Assembly: GCA_038240295.1 (NCBI GenBank)
Contig: JBBSDW010000043.1
Coordinates: forward strand, 1-20,907
Reading direction: 5' to 3'
Source of the DNA: JABDDM01 sp038240295
Lineage (GTDB): Bacteria > Bacteroidota > Ignavibacteria > Palsa-1295
DNA length: 20,907 nt
Shown: in pieces, positions 8,401 to 14,562 of the stretch
Numbering within the stretch: the first letter of the stretch is position 1
How the letters are laid out: every line of letters starts with the position of its first letter
Program-made: the position numbers and the translations under genes
Notes under the pieces: model-generated
Database searches by the model: none
Told to the model about the DNA's origin: nothing
What the model saw: only the letters and a program-made list of their open reading frames with translations

Positions 8401-8724
8401 ATGGTTAAGCGTACGATCAATTTCGAACTACGTACTACAAGTTCGACCCCTCGCGAGCGCGAGTATATCGAGTCTCATCTTGAGAAATTTAGTCCCGAAC
8501 GGATCGAGATCGCCAAAGTACTCGACGCAAAAACGGGCGAAGGGACCGGCTTCCGATTCAACGTGGTCTTTCCCGAAGGGGCGTTTCAACAATCCCTCGA
8601 GGCGTGGCAGGAAGTTCACGATCTCTCCAGCTCCGCAATTTTTTATGGTCGGATCTCCATCAGAGGCGCTTCGGAGGTAACCACGCTAAGAGAAGAATCA
8701 ACTTCGCTTCTCGTTCATCACTAA
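8401..8724 (+). CDS. Small hypothetical protein, 107 residues
   Basis: The frame has normal codon composition for this window and begins with ATG (MVKRTINFELRTTSSTPRER onward). It is probably soluble and mixed alpha/beta: an N-terminal strand, a charged helix (PREREYIESHLEKF), and later strands (FRFNVVFPEG, FYGRISIRG). No signal peptide, membrane segment or metal-binding motif is visible, and I do not recognise the family. It stands alone between an inverted-repeat element and a convergent lipoprotein gene, and its stop codon lies in the first copy of a 22-bp tandem duplication. That it is a real gene is likely; no function can be proposed. Confidence 0.65.
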   Translation: MVKRTINFELRTTSSTPREREYIESHLEKFSPERIEIAKVLDAKTGEGTGFRFNVVFPEGAFQQSLEAWQEVHDLSSSAIFYGRISIRGASEVTTLREESTSLLVHH

Positions 8725-8746
8725 TTCGCTTCTCCGGCATCACTAA
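8703..8746. repeat. 22-bp tandem duplication over two convergent stop codons
   Basis: Two adjacent 22-base copies (8703-8724 and 8725-8746), each beginning TTCGCTTCTC and ending CATCACTAA, match at 19 of 22 positions. The TAA at the end of copy one is the stop of the + strand gene. The TAG of the minus strand gene lies in copy two. Confidence 0.8.
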
Positions 8747-9252
8747 CGGCCCGACGGTTTCGATTGATCGTTTCGTCCAGATTCTTCGATCCGCTTCACA
8801 AGCCAGATTGCAGTATTGCTGCTTCGTTCTTTCTGAAGAGTAACAATCATGCTCATCGGAGCATGTGAGGGCTCGGCTGAAAACATCGCCGATGAATCTG
8901 TCTGAGAGATAGAAACAAAGTTCGTCACCGGTAGAAGATAAGGGGCAATCGCCAGCTTAGGCGGCATCGACGTCCAATACTCAACGGCAGCCTGGGGTGT
9001 AGCAGCATGTACAGAAGCCGGAGATTTGATCAAGCTATCGACATCGCTTTGCGAATAATTAAAACTTGTGATCTGTCCTGACCGTCCGGCATCCATGACC
9101 ACTTTGTCACCAGGACCGGGAATATGCCCCACGTTCGTGTTGGTGTCAGATACTTTGCTATTCGGATCTCCCGTCTTCTTACATGCAACCGTCGTTAGCA
9201 TCGCAAGAAAGATAATGATGAAAAAAAAGGAAGTTCGTGTTGTGAGGTTCAT
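8743..9252 (-). CDS. Putative lipoprotein of unknown function
   Basis: A 169-residue protein with a hydrophobic N-terminus (about residues 8-22, FFFIIIFLAML) followed by TTVAC, with Cys24 as the likely lipidated residue. The -3 position is Thr rather than the usual Leu, so the lipobox is slightly weak. After a Gly/Pro/Asn-rich tether comes a compact domain (about 60-160) with the pattern ATPQAAVEYWTSM and a closing block SSNTAIWLVKRIEES. The overall shape suggests a small periplasmic domain, but I recognise no named family. It is transcribed leftward on its own, convergent with the preceding gene, and an inverted repeat lies just upstream of its start (9264-9281). Confidence 0.75.
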   Translation of the reverse strand: MNLTTRTSFFFIIIFLAMLTTVACKKTGDPNSKVSDTNTNVGHIPGPGDKVVMDAGRSGQITSFNYSQSDVDSLIKSPASVHAATPQAAVEYWTSMPPKLAIAPYLLPVTNFVSISQTDSSAMFSAEPSHAPMSMIVTLQKERSSNTAIWLVKRIEESGRNDQSKPSGR

Positions 9253-9263
9253 GTGTGATAAGC

Positions 9264-9281
9264 GTTGATAAATCGATCAAC
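9264..9281. promoter_or_regulatory. Possible operator upstream of the lipoprotein gene
   Basis: The inverted repeat GTTGAT-N6-ATCAAC lies 12 bases upstream of the lipoprotein start on the minus strand, where the promoter or leader should be. Six-base half-sites with a six-base spacer would suit a dimeric regulator, but a chance palindrome is possible. Confidence 0.25.
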
Positions 9282-9364
9282 ATAAAGCACCGGCAACTCG
9301 GTGCCATGCTTCAGTTGTCTTAAGACCCCCATCGCCACCCAAGTGTTACAGACTGAATGAAAAA

Positions 9365-9397
9365 GAAGAAGCAGCGGCGCTTTGCCACTGCTTCTTC
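9365..9397 (-). terminator. Rho-independent terminator of the leftward 386-residue gene
   Basis: Ten-base arms GAAGAAGCAG and CTGCTTCTTC, extended by three more pairs beyond one mismatch, form a hairpin. On the minus strand it is followed by TTTTCATTC, giving a T-rich tail. It lies about 95 bases beyond the stop of the gene at 9493-10653 and before the lipoprotein gene start. Confidence 0.7.
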
Positions 9398-9492
9398 GAA
9401 TTGCAAGGTCATGTTGACGCTGAACCTTACAAAGGTCTATTAATCATTGATTGATGAGCACACGCCCAAAAGGCCTTTTGTTGAGACGTTGA

Positions 9493-10653
9493 TCAGAAAG
9501 CAAAATTTATCATGCTGCTGAAACCGTTGACCGTTGCCATATTCATCTGATCCGGCACTGCGTACATGCTGTAGTGATAACCGGCGATGAGCTCAAGTCC
9601 GAGAAACGACACGCCGAGTCCAGCAGTACCTGAAAGGTAACCGTGCAAGTGAACCGTTGCTTCGACCTCCGAGTAAAAGAAGATCCCCTTCGGCGATGAA
9701 TAATACTGGATGCGCGAGAACGGAGCGATCGTGTAGGGTTGCGTAAGATCGGTGCCTGCCTGATATTTTGCAACTCCGATCGTCGCGATCACTGCACCGT
9801 CGTTATTGACATCTGCGATGATGCCGGCGGCCGAATACCGGAAGTCAGTGCCCGATCGCATCATGCGAGCGGCAAGTCCGAGCCTTCCACCAAAGAAATT
9901 CACCAGGTTTCGGAGTTCGACCGTCCCCCGGGCGTAACTCATCATCGCACTCGGGGCAAAGCCAAGCCCCTGCGGGCCGGCGACACTCAGTTCAAGCATT
10001 ACCGAAGGCGGTGTATGATAATCGGCACCCGCATACTCTGCGAGTGATTTGACTTTCACACTGCCGCTACTTGGATCGACTTCGCGGACGGCGAGAGCAT
10101 TTTTTTGCGCGGCTTCGCTATCGCGATCGAGCCGCTCATTTGTTTCCGCAATTTCTCTTTCGAGCCGCGATGCATCGACTGAAGCGATAAACAGATCGCT
10201 CGTGAATTCCTGCGCGTGCTTGATGGCTACAGGCCAGAGCGTCTCTGTAGCGCTATCGATCGATACACCAATGGTGAATTTTTCAGCACGCACCCGGACG
10301 GCAGGTGCGACATTTGTCAATGTCACATCATAGGCGCCATGCTGGATGTTCGCCGAGACAGACTCTTCTGTCAAGAGTGTGCCAAGGGCATTGTAGATGC
10401 GAACGTGCATTTGGTGCAATCCCTCCAACCGGTCCACGTCACGCGTCAGCCCATGAAACATGAGCGTGCAGGGCTGTGGGACGTTTGGCAGTGCCTGAAG
10501 ATCGGGCATCATATCGACCGCAGACGCATACAGATTCGAGGCAATGGAGTGCTGGGCACTTACCGGCGCTGCGATGACCGTTGTCAGCGCAAGCACTGCC
10601 ATGGCGTATGTTGCGTTATTCTTCAGTCTCATGAATGTTGGCAAACACTTCAT
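9493..10653 (-). CDS. Putative outer-membrane-associated protein, 386 residues
   Basis: The N-terminus carries a signal peptide (about residues 12-34, ending VSAQ). The first about 150 residues are beta-rich and contain a block that looks like an Ig-like or carboxypeptidase-regulatory fold (HVRIYNALGTLL ... AYDVTLTNV). Residues about 162-195 are charged and helical, possibly a short coiled coil. The last about 190 residues alternate short beta strands with glycine and aromatic residues and end in phenylalanine (SMINFAF), as is common for outer-membrane beta-barrels. A second in-frame ATG eight codons in (MRLKNNATYAM) would also give a good signal peptide and may be the true start. It diverges from another barrel-like gene at 10977. 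No named family is recognised. Confidence 0.8.
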   Translation of the reverse strand: MKCLPTFMRLKNNATYAMAVLALTTVIAAPVSAQHSIASNLYASAVDMMPDLQALPNVPQPCTLMFHGLTRDVDRLEGLHQMHVRIYNALGTLLTEESVSANIQHGAYDVTLTNVAPAVRVRAEKFTIGVSIDSATETLWPVAIKHAQEFTSDLFIASVDASRLEREIAETNERLDRDSEAAQKNALAVREVDPSSGSVKVKSLAEYAGADYHTPPSVMLELSVAGPQGLGFAPSAMMSYARGTVELRNLVNFFGGRLGLAARMMRSGTDFRYSAAGIIADVNNDGAVIATIGVAKYQAGTDLTQPYTIAPFSRIQYYSSPKGIFFYSEVEATVHLHGYLSGTAGLGVSFLGLELIAGYHYSMYAVPDQMNMATVNGFSSMINFAF

Positions 10654-10811
10654 AATGATTTAGGGCAAATGACCGAAGAGTCCGGCAATCGGGATCTGAT
10701 TCGATCGGCACTGCAGTGCGGGACGTCGCGGAGGCGGCTCGGCGCTGCAAAAATTGTGAATTAACTTCGAGAAGTATGCGAGTGATTTATCGATGCACCA
10801 TCTCTGCGGGG

Positions 10812-10838
10812 CGAATATAGCCAGTGAGGTGAAGTCAA
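10812..10838 (-). promoter_or_regulatory. Candidate promoter for the leftward gene
   Basis: On the minus strand TTGACT is followed after 13 bases by TATATTCG, one base off the Bacteroidota -7 consensus TAnnTTTG. It would give a leader of about 150 bases to the start at 10653. The spacing is shorter than usual, so this is tentative. Confidence 0.3.
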
Positions 10839-10917
10839 TGCAACGTTTGATACGAATTAAGTTGAAAGTTTTTATTAGCCCACGTTACATTCTGGAAATG
10901 GAACGGTTTTAGCGCTC

Positions 10918-10925
10918 TATATTCG
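10918..10925 (+). promoter_or_regulatory. Candidate -7 element for the rightward gene
   Basis: TATATTCG lies 51 bases upstream of the ATG at 10977 and is the same octamer found in the candidate promoter of the divergent gene. A convincing upstream -33 element is not visible. Confidence 0.3.
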
Positions 10926-10976
10926 CACAGAGAACTTCATTGCTGGAAATTTGTACGAAAAAACGACACTTTTAAG

Positions 10977-11594
10977 ATGCTCACCCGCAAGATTGCTTTA
11001 CCATTTTTAGCCGCATTCCTCCTGGTTTTGAGTTGCACGCTCGCTTGGGGACAGGCCAGGGTCAGTTCTGGACTCGATCTTTCACTTCAGGCAGGCATCC
11101 AGACGCCCGTTGGGGATTCCGGGATCGCGGCCTCTGGCTCGTATGGATTTACCCTAACGGCTTCGCTTCCGGTCGCCTCGATCCTCGATATTACGGCAGG
11201 TGTCGGGTACCAACGTTTTGGCTCGCACGACACCCCGATCGATTCGAACGGTGAGCATGGGACCTTCAGCAAACAGTATACGAATTATCCTTTTTTCGCA
11301 GGTGCGAGGCTCATTTTTGATACACCCGTTTTGCTGCCCTATGTCGGTGGCGAGGTCAGCCTCAACGACTTGGTCTACCACGCAACGAATGGCATCAGCA
11401 GTTTGAGCATTCCGGCGGTTACTTCGACCAAACTTGGCTTCGCAATTGTCGCAGGTGCGCGTTTGCCGCTGGGCGGTTTGGTCAGTGCGGATGCGACAGT
11501 GAAGTATCACGTGATCCCAGGTGACAATACCGGGATGCCCACTTCGACCTTCATCAGCGTGAACGCAGGCATAGCGATTCACCTAAATATATGA
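10977..11594 (+). CDS. Putative outer-membrane beta-barrel protein, 205 residues
   Basis: A signal peptide (about residues 1-26, ending AWGQ) precedes a protein made almost entirely of short amphipathic beta strands separated by Gly/Asp/Asn turns. Examples are GLDLSLQAGIQTPVG, GFTLTASLPV, DITAGVGYQRF, FFAGARLIFD, LPYVGGEVSL, LGFAIVAGARLPL and FISVNAGIAIHL. Eight or so strands over about 180 residues match the small OmpA/OmpW-type barrel size, and the pattern fits 'outer membrane protein beta-barrel domain' families. No specific ligand or activity can be read. It diverges from the larger barrel-like gene at 10653, and it converges with the PAP2 gene, leaving only 25 bp between. Confidence 0.8.
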   Translation: MLTRKIALPFLAAFLLVLSCTLAWGQARVSSGLDLSLQAGIQTPVGDSGIAASGSYGFTLTASLPVASILDITAGVGYQRFGSHDTPIDSNGEHGTFSKQYTNYPFFAGARLIFDTPVLLPYVGGEVSLNDLVYHATNGISSLSIPAVTSTKLGFAIVAGARLPLGGLVSADATVKYHVIPGDNTGMPTSTFISVNAGIAIHLNI

Positions 11595-11619
11595 TCCAGG
11601 GAATACCGCCTGATCGGGC

Positions 11620-12678
11620 TTAGGTACCGTGCAGCAAATTCTTTCTTCCTTTGCGTAGGATCTTATCCATCCACTGCCAGGAATAAAGCGTAATGAGCCC
11701 AAACGTCACGCCGCCGATAAGATCGAAGACGTAGTGATATCGCAGGTAGACCGTCGAGAAGATCAGGCAACTTCCGATGGCAAGTATGATCCACCTTACT
11801 TTCGCCTTGTATTTGAAGGCGAGCAGGATCGTGATGAAGGTCATATCGGTATGCCCGCTCGGAAAGGCGTCGCGCGTTACATGCTGTCTGATCACACTGA
11901 GCGGGGCGTACGGATCGATGTTTTCTCCTGCATCGAGTATGTGACGCATCATTTGGGTAAAGTATCCGCCCGGTAGATCTTTCGCCAGGTTCGCAAAGTC
12001 GTGCAGGGTGAATCGCGGACCGATCGCAGGATAAAGCAGATAGCCTAAATATGAAAGAAAAAAGCCGTAGACGATCACGAACCGCAATTCGGTTAGCTGG
12101 TCCTTCGGCTTGCCGCCGTATTGATGCTCGGCCGATTCATGATGATGCCTGCGATAGAGTTCGATCGCAAGCATGATCGGCAGGAAATAAAAACTCGAAT
12201 AGGAGATCTGCAGAAAATCGACGAGAGCAGGTGTCGGTGGCACGTGATGGAATAGCCAGACTGTCGGATCGACATGAAACATCATTCGATCGATCAGGAT
12301 GAGGTTGTCGTCGAAATCGCGTCCATGCAATACGAACGACATTTTCTCGCTCAGTTTAAAAAAGATCGGGATGACCGGTGCGAGATAGAACATGTGAAAC
12401 AAGTCGACCCATTTCGATTTGTTCTTCAGTCGCACAATGTTCATCGCATAAACGGCGAGGATCGAGAACAAACTCGCCGCAATGACCCAACTCCACTCGG
12501 GAATCCTCCCGGCTCCGAGCAGGGAGATCAGGATCATCAGCATCGCGTACGCAACTACAAGAAGGTCCACCGAAGCGAACATCTTCAGCACTGGCGCAAA
12601 CGGCTGAATAAGCAGCCGACTTCTCGGTGCGGCTACGGGCGGGCTTGGCTTGTTGATATTCTGAATAAACTGCGACAC
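11620..12678 (-). CDS. PAP2-superfamily membrane phosphatase/transferase (Aur1-like branch)
   Basis: A 352-residue integral membrane protein with about six or seven hydrophobic helices. The PAP2 motifs are present: YPAIGPR (residues 216-222), DAFPSGHTDM (270-279, His276) and STVYLRYHYVFD (308-319, His315 and Asp319), the two histidines and the aspartate expected at the active site. The YLRYHY form of the last motif is typical of the PAP2_3 branch, which includes inositolphosphotransferases of the Aur1 type and phosphatidic-acid or undecaprenyl-pyrophosphate-like phosphatases. The likely role is transfer or removal of a lipid phosphate at the membrane; the substrate cannot be read from the sequence. 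It lies 53 bp downstream of the DUF1272 gene on the same strand and may share its transcript with ksgA. Confidence 0.88.
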   Translation of the reverse strand: MSQFIQNINKPSPPVAAPRSRLLIQPFAPVLKMFASVDLLVVAYAMLMILISLLGAGRIPEWSWVIAASLFSILAVYAMNIVRLKNKSKWVDLFHMFYLAPVIPIFFKLSEKMSFVLHGRDFDDNLILIDRMMFHVDPTVWLFHHVPPTPALVDFLQISYSSFYFLPIMLAIELYRRHHHESAEHQYGGKPKDQLTELRFVIVYGFFLSYLGYLLYPAIGPRFTLHDFANLAKDLPGGYFTQMMRHILDAGENIDPYAPLSVIRQHVTRDAFPSGHTDMTFITILLAFKYKAKVRWIILAIGSCLIFSTVYLRYHYVFDLIGGVTFGLITLYSWQWMDKILRKGRKNLLHGT

Positions 12679-12731
12679 AACTAAGATTTAACGGTATGTA
12701 ACCAAAGATGGACAGCTACTATCCCGACAAA

Positions 12732-12953
12732 TCATAATTCTTCAACCGGAAGGATTTTGCTGCTGGGACGTATCGGCCGCTTTTCAAAACCGCCGCCGCA
12801 GTTCGGACAGACATTCGACAATACTTCGTTGACACAAGTTACGCAGAAGGTACACTCAAAACTGCAAATTCGCGCATCCTTGGAATCTGGAGGCAGCGCC
12901 CGAGCGCAACGTTCGCAACCCGGGTCGAAGCGTGAGCGCCGTGATCGCGTCAA
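12732..12953 (-). CDS. DUF1272 small zinc-binding protein (apparently frameshifted at its N-terminus)
   Basis: The frame from a TTG start gives 73 residues with the DUF1272 signature: CERCARALPPDSKDARICSF, then ECTFC, then VCPNCGG. Eight cysteines (13, 16, 30, 34, 37, 40, 49 and 52) suit two zinc sites. The family normally begins with a few residues resembling 'LRPxCE'. Here the residues before the first cysteine (RSRFDPG) do not fit, whereas the next frame upstream reads LTLRPG and begins at an ATG at 13008 that overlaps the ksgA stop. A single extra base in the CCCGGG run (12919-12924) would explain this. The gene is therefore either frameshifted or affected by a sequence error. Its function is unknown in all organisms I am aware of. 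It lies downstream of ksgA on the same strand. Confidence 0.8.
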   Translation of the reverse strand: MTRSRRSRFDPGCERCARALPPDSKDARICSFECTFCVTCVNEVLSNVCPNCGGGFEKRPIRPSSKILPVEEL

Positions 12954-13008
12954 TTTCTTCCTGACTGAAATGGTATTTGCGAGCGATCGCTGCTGTTGAA
13001 GTTGGCAT
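12919..13008 (-). pseudogene. 5' part of the DUF1272 gene in the other frame
   Basis: This stretch starts with an ATG that overlaps the ksgA TAA as TAATG, a classic coupling arrangement. It reads MPTSTAAIARKYHF ... EEIDAITALTLRPG before meeting the CCCGGG run, after which the frame no longer encodes the DUF1272 cysteines. The last residues match the expected family start (LRPxCERC) if one base is removed. I read it as the displaced 5' end of the DUF1272 gene; the two parts together would make about 92 residues. Confidence 0.5.
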
Positions 13009-13832
13009 TAAGTGCTGGGTTGGATCATGACGCGACTGAAGAGATCGATCAGTTCTCGGATCGTGAGTTCTTCGGCTCGCTGGCCGAGGGTTGTGGTTGG
13101 GAGTTCGAGGATACGGTCGTCGGCTGCGAGGCCCTTGAGATTGTTTCTGATCGTCTTTCTGCGCATTCGGAAAAGTCCTCGAATGAATTTTTGAAACTGA
13201 GCTGCATCGAATCCGGCCGACGCTCTTTCGCCAGTTCGTACAAAATAGGGACGCTCGAAGTTAATCCGTATCACTGCCGAATCGACATTCGGCGGCGGCT
13301 TGAACGAACCGGCTTTTACTGTAAAAAGAAATTCGACCTCGCCAAAAAAATTCGTGATGACCGTCGGGATCCCGTAGGCCTTCGTTCGAGGCGCCGCGAC
13401 AAGCCGCTCGGCAACTTCGAGCTGCACCAAAAGTACCGCGGACTTGATCGCCTCCCTTTCTTCGATCAGCTTGAACAGAATTGGAGACGTAATATAATAG
13501 GGAATATTGCCAGCGATCTTCAGAAGTTTGTCAGGGCTTGCGATCGTTCGCAGATCGACGGTCAAAATATCTTTCTCTTCGACCGCAAATCGCTCGCCCT
13601 CGCTCTCAAACTGCGAGCGCAACTCCGGGACCGCACGTTCATCGACTTCGTAGGCGGTGAGCCGTTCAAGCTTTGTTCGAAGGAGCGCTTGCGTTAAATA
13701 TCCAGTGCCGGGACCGATCTCGACAACCTCATCGCCCGCCACGATCTCCACAGCTTCGGCAATGCGCTTAAGAATAGAGGCATCCCTTAAAAAATGCTGA
13801 CCAAGTGATTTCCGCGCCTGTAGATGGATCAT
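13008..13832 (-). CDS. rsmA: 16S rRNA (adenine(1518)-N6/adenine(1519)-N6)-dimethyltransferase
   Basis: This is RsmA (KsgA), which uses S-adenosylmethionine to dimethylate two adjacent adenines in the 3' terminal helix of 16S rRNA late in 30S assembly. The 274-residue length is normal. Visible motifs are the N-terminal KSLGQHFLRD (residues 8-17), the SAM-binding VVEIGPGTGYLT (36-47), the acidic residue after motif II (YEVDE, 61-65), and the catalytic NIPYYI (109-114). The C-terminal helical domain has FRMRRKTIRNNLK, typical of the family. The stop overlaps the ATG of the following frame by one base, so it is translationally coupled to the DUF1272 locus. The upstream side is repeat-filled, and no clear promoter is visible. 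Confidence 0.97.
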   Translation of the reverse strand: MIHLQARKSLGQHFLRDASILKRIAEAVEIVAGDEVVEIGPGTGYLTQALLRTKLERLTAYEVDERAVPELRSQFESEGERFAVEEKDILTVDLRTIASPDKLLKIAGNIPYYITSPILFKLIEEREAIKSAVLLVQLEVAERLVAAPRTKAYGIPTVITNFFGEVEFLFTVKAGSFKPPPNVDSAVIRINFERPYFVRTGERASAGFDAAQFQKFIRGLFRMRRKTIRNNLKGLAADDRILELPTTTLGQRAEELTIRELIDLFSRVMIQPST

Positions 13833-13992
13833 ACGCTTGTCAACACGAAGCTGCTGGGGTCGGTGTCCGAAAGTCTTAGGCCAAGACTCTTCAACTATCG
13901 TGGTTGGGCGGGAATAATGACTGTGTTCAAGTGCAGTCGCTGGGCAGCAAGTAATCGACGAGCTGTGTCAGTAGGTACTAATTAATAGACCG

Positions 13993-14105
13993 GTCATTCT
14001 GAGGAAGCCTCCGATCACTATCGCGTTGCACCAAGTCCATGCGCGACGAAGAATCTTGCTTTTCGTTCGAATGACTGCAACCATCGAGGCAAGATCCTTT
14101 ACTGC
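13993..14105. repeat. Interspersed-repeat-like element
   Basis: The stretch begins GGTCATTCTGAGGAAGC and continues with GCGACGAAGAATCTTGC and GAGGCAAGATCCTTTACTGC. I have the impression of having seen these phrases in intergenic regions of many environmental bacteria, but copy number in this genome cannot be judged from one window. The inner GAATCTTGC and GCAAGATCC form a partial inverted repeat. Confidence 0.4.
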
Positions 14106-14168
14106 TGCCCCGATCCTTCATACTTCATAATTCAAACTTCATACTTGCCCGACCACCCTCTCCCTAAA

Positions 14169-14203
14169 TCCCTCTCCCATTCGTCGGGCGAATGGGCGAG
14201 GGA
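14169..14203. repeat. 15-bp palindrome in the repeat interval
   Basis: Arms TCCCTCTCCCATTCG and CGAATGGGCGAGGGA pair at 14 of 15 positions around a TCGGG loop and are followed by CTTTTAAGGACTTTCTT. It could act as a terminator, but the phrase CCCTCTCCCTAAATCCCTCTCCC looks like a known type of intergenic repeat. Confidence 0.6.
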
Positions 14204-14324
14204 CTTTTAAGGACTTTCTTATTTAAATAAAATCACCGGATGAGGGGAGCCCGTTCGGATGTTGGCGATTGGCTGGTCTCGTGGTCAGCATTCTAAAATT
14301 TTTCTCGAGGACACAACTTAGCAT

Positions 14325-14482
14325 GTCATCCTGAGCGAAGCATTCATCGCACCAGCGATGAGTGCGGAGTGAAGGATCTCATGGAATGCTCGCAACGTGC
14401 AGAATCTTATCCGCTTGACACACCAGGCTCCGCCGTCCCCAAGATTCCATGAGATCCTTCACTTCGCTAAAGCTCGCTCAGG
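14325..14482. repeat. Bipartite inverted-repeat element
   Basis: A perfect 19-bp inverted repeat, GTGAAGGATCTCATGGAAT (14369-14387) and its complement (14444-14462), is flanked by a second nested pair, CCTGAGCGA (14330-14338) and TCGCTCAGG (14474-14482). Inside the left arm is a further small hairpin, CATTCATCGC/GCGATGAGTG with one G-T pair. The layout is that of a non-autonomous palindromic element of about 158 bases. No terminal target duplication is obvious. Confidence 0.65.
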
Positions 14483-14562
14483 CATGGCCAATCTTTGTGC
14501 TCGGGGGAGAAACATCCCAACTGTTTGATCACAGGTCAAGCGACCAAACTAACGGGCAATCG

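Larger units (their letters stand above)
13833..14562. other. Gene-free interval filled with repeats
   Basis: 730 bases between ksgA and the TPR gene, both on the minus strand. No coding frame is convincing. The stretch contains several independent repeat-like units: a CATTCTGAGGAAGC/GACGAAGAATCTTGC element (13993-14105), short CTTCATA direct repeats (about 14117-14144), a 15-bp palindrome (14169-14203) and a bipartite inverted repeat (14325-14482). Confidence 0.7.

Noticed and set aside
8205..8420. 71-residue minus strand frame overlapping the start of the 107-residue gene
   Set aside because: It is made mostly of the inverted-repeat element, so its open length is probably incidental, though its composition is not absurd.
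10708..10719. 12-base palindrome GCACTGCAGTGC upstream of the 386-residue gene
   Set aside because: It has no spacer or partner, and its place in the leader gives no clear role; a chance occurrence is likely.
10216..10764. 182-residue + strand frame with CxxC pairs
   Set aside because: It is antisense to the 386-residue outer-membrane-type protein and its promoter region; the cysteine pairs are by chance.
12996..13697. 233-residue + strand frame
   Set aside because: It is the antisense of ksgA, which has all family motifs.
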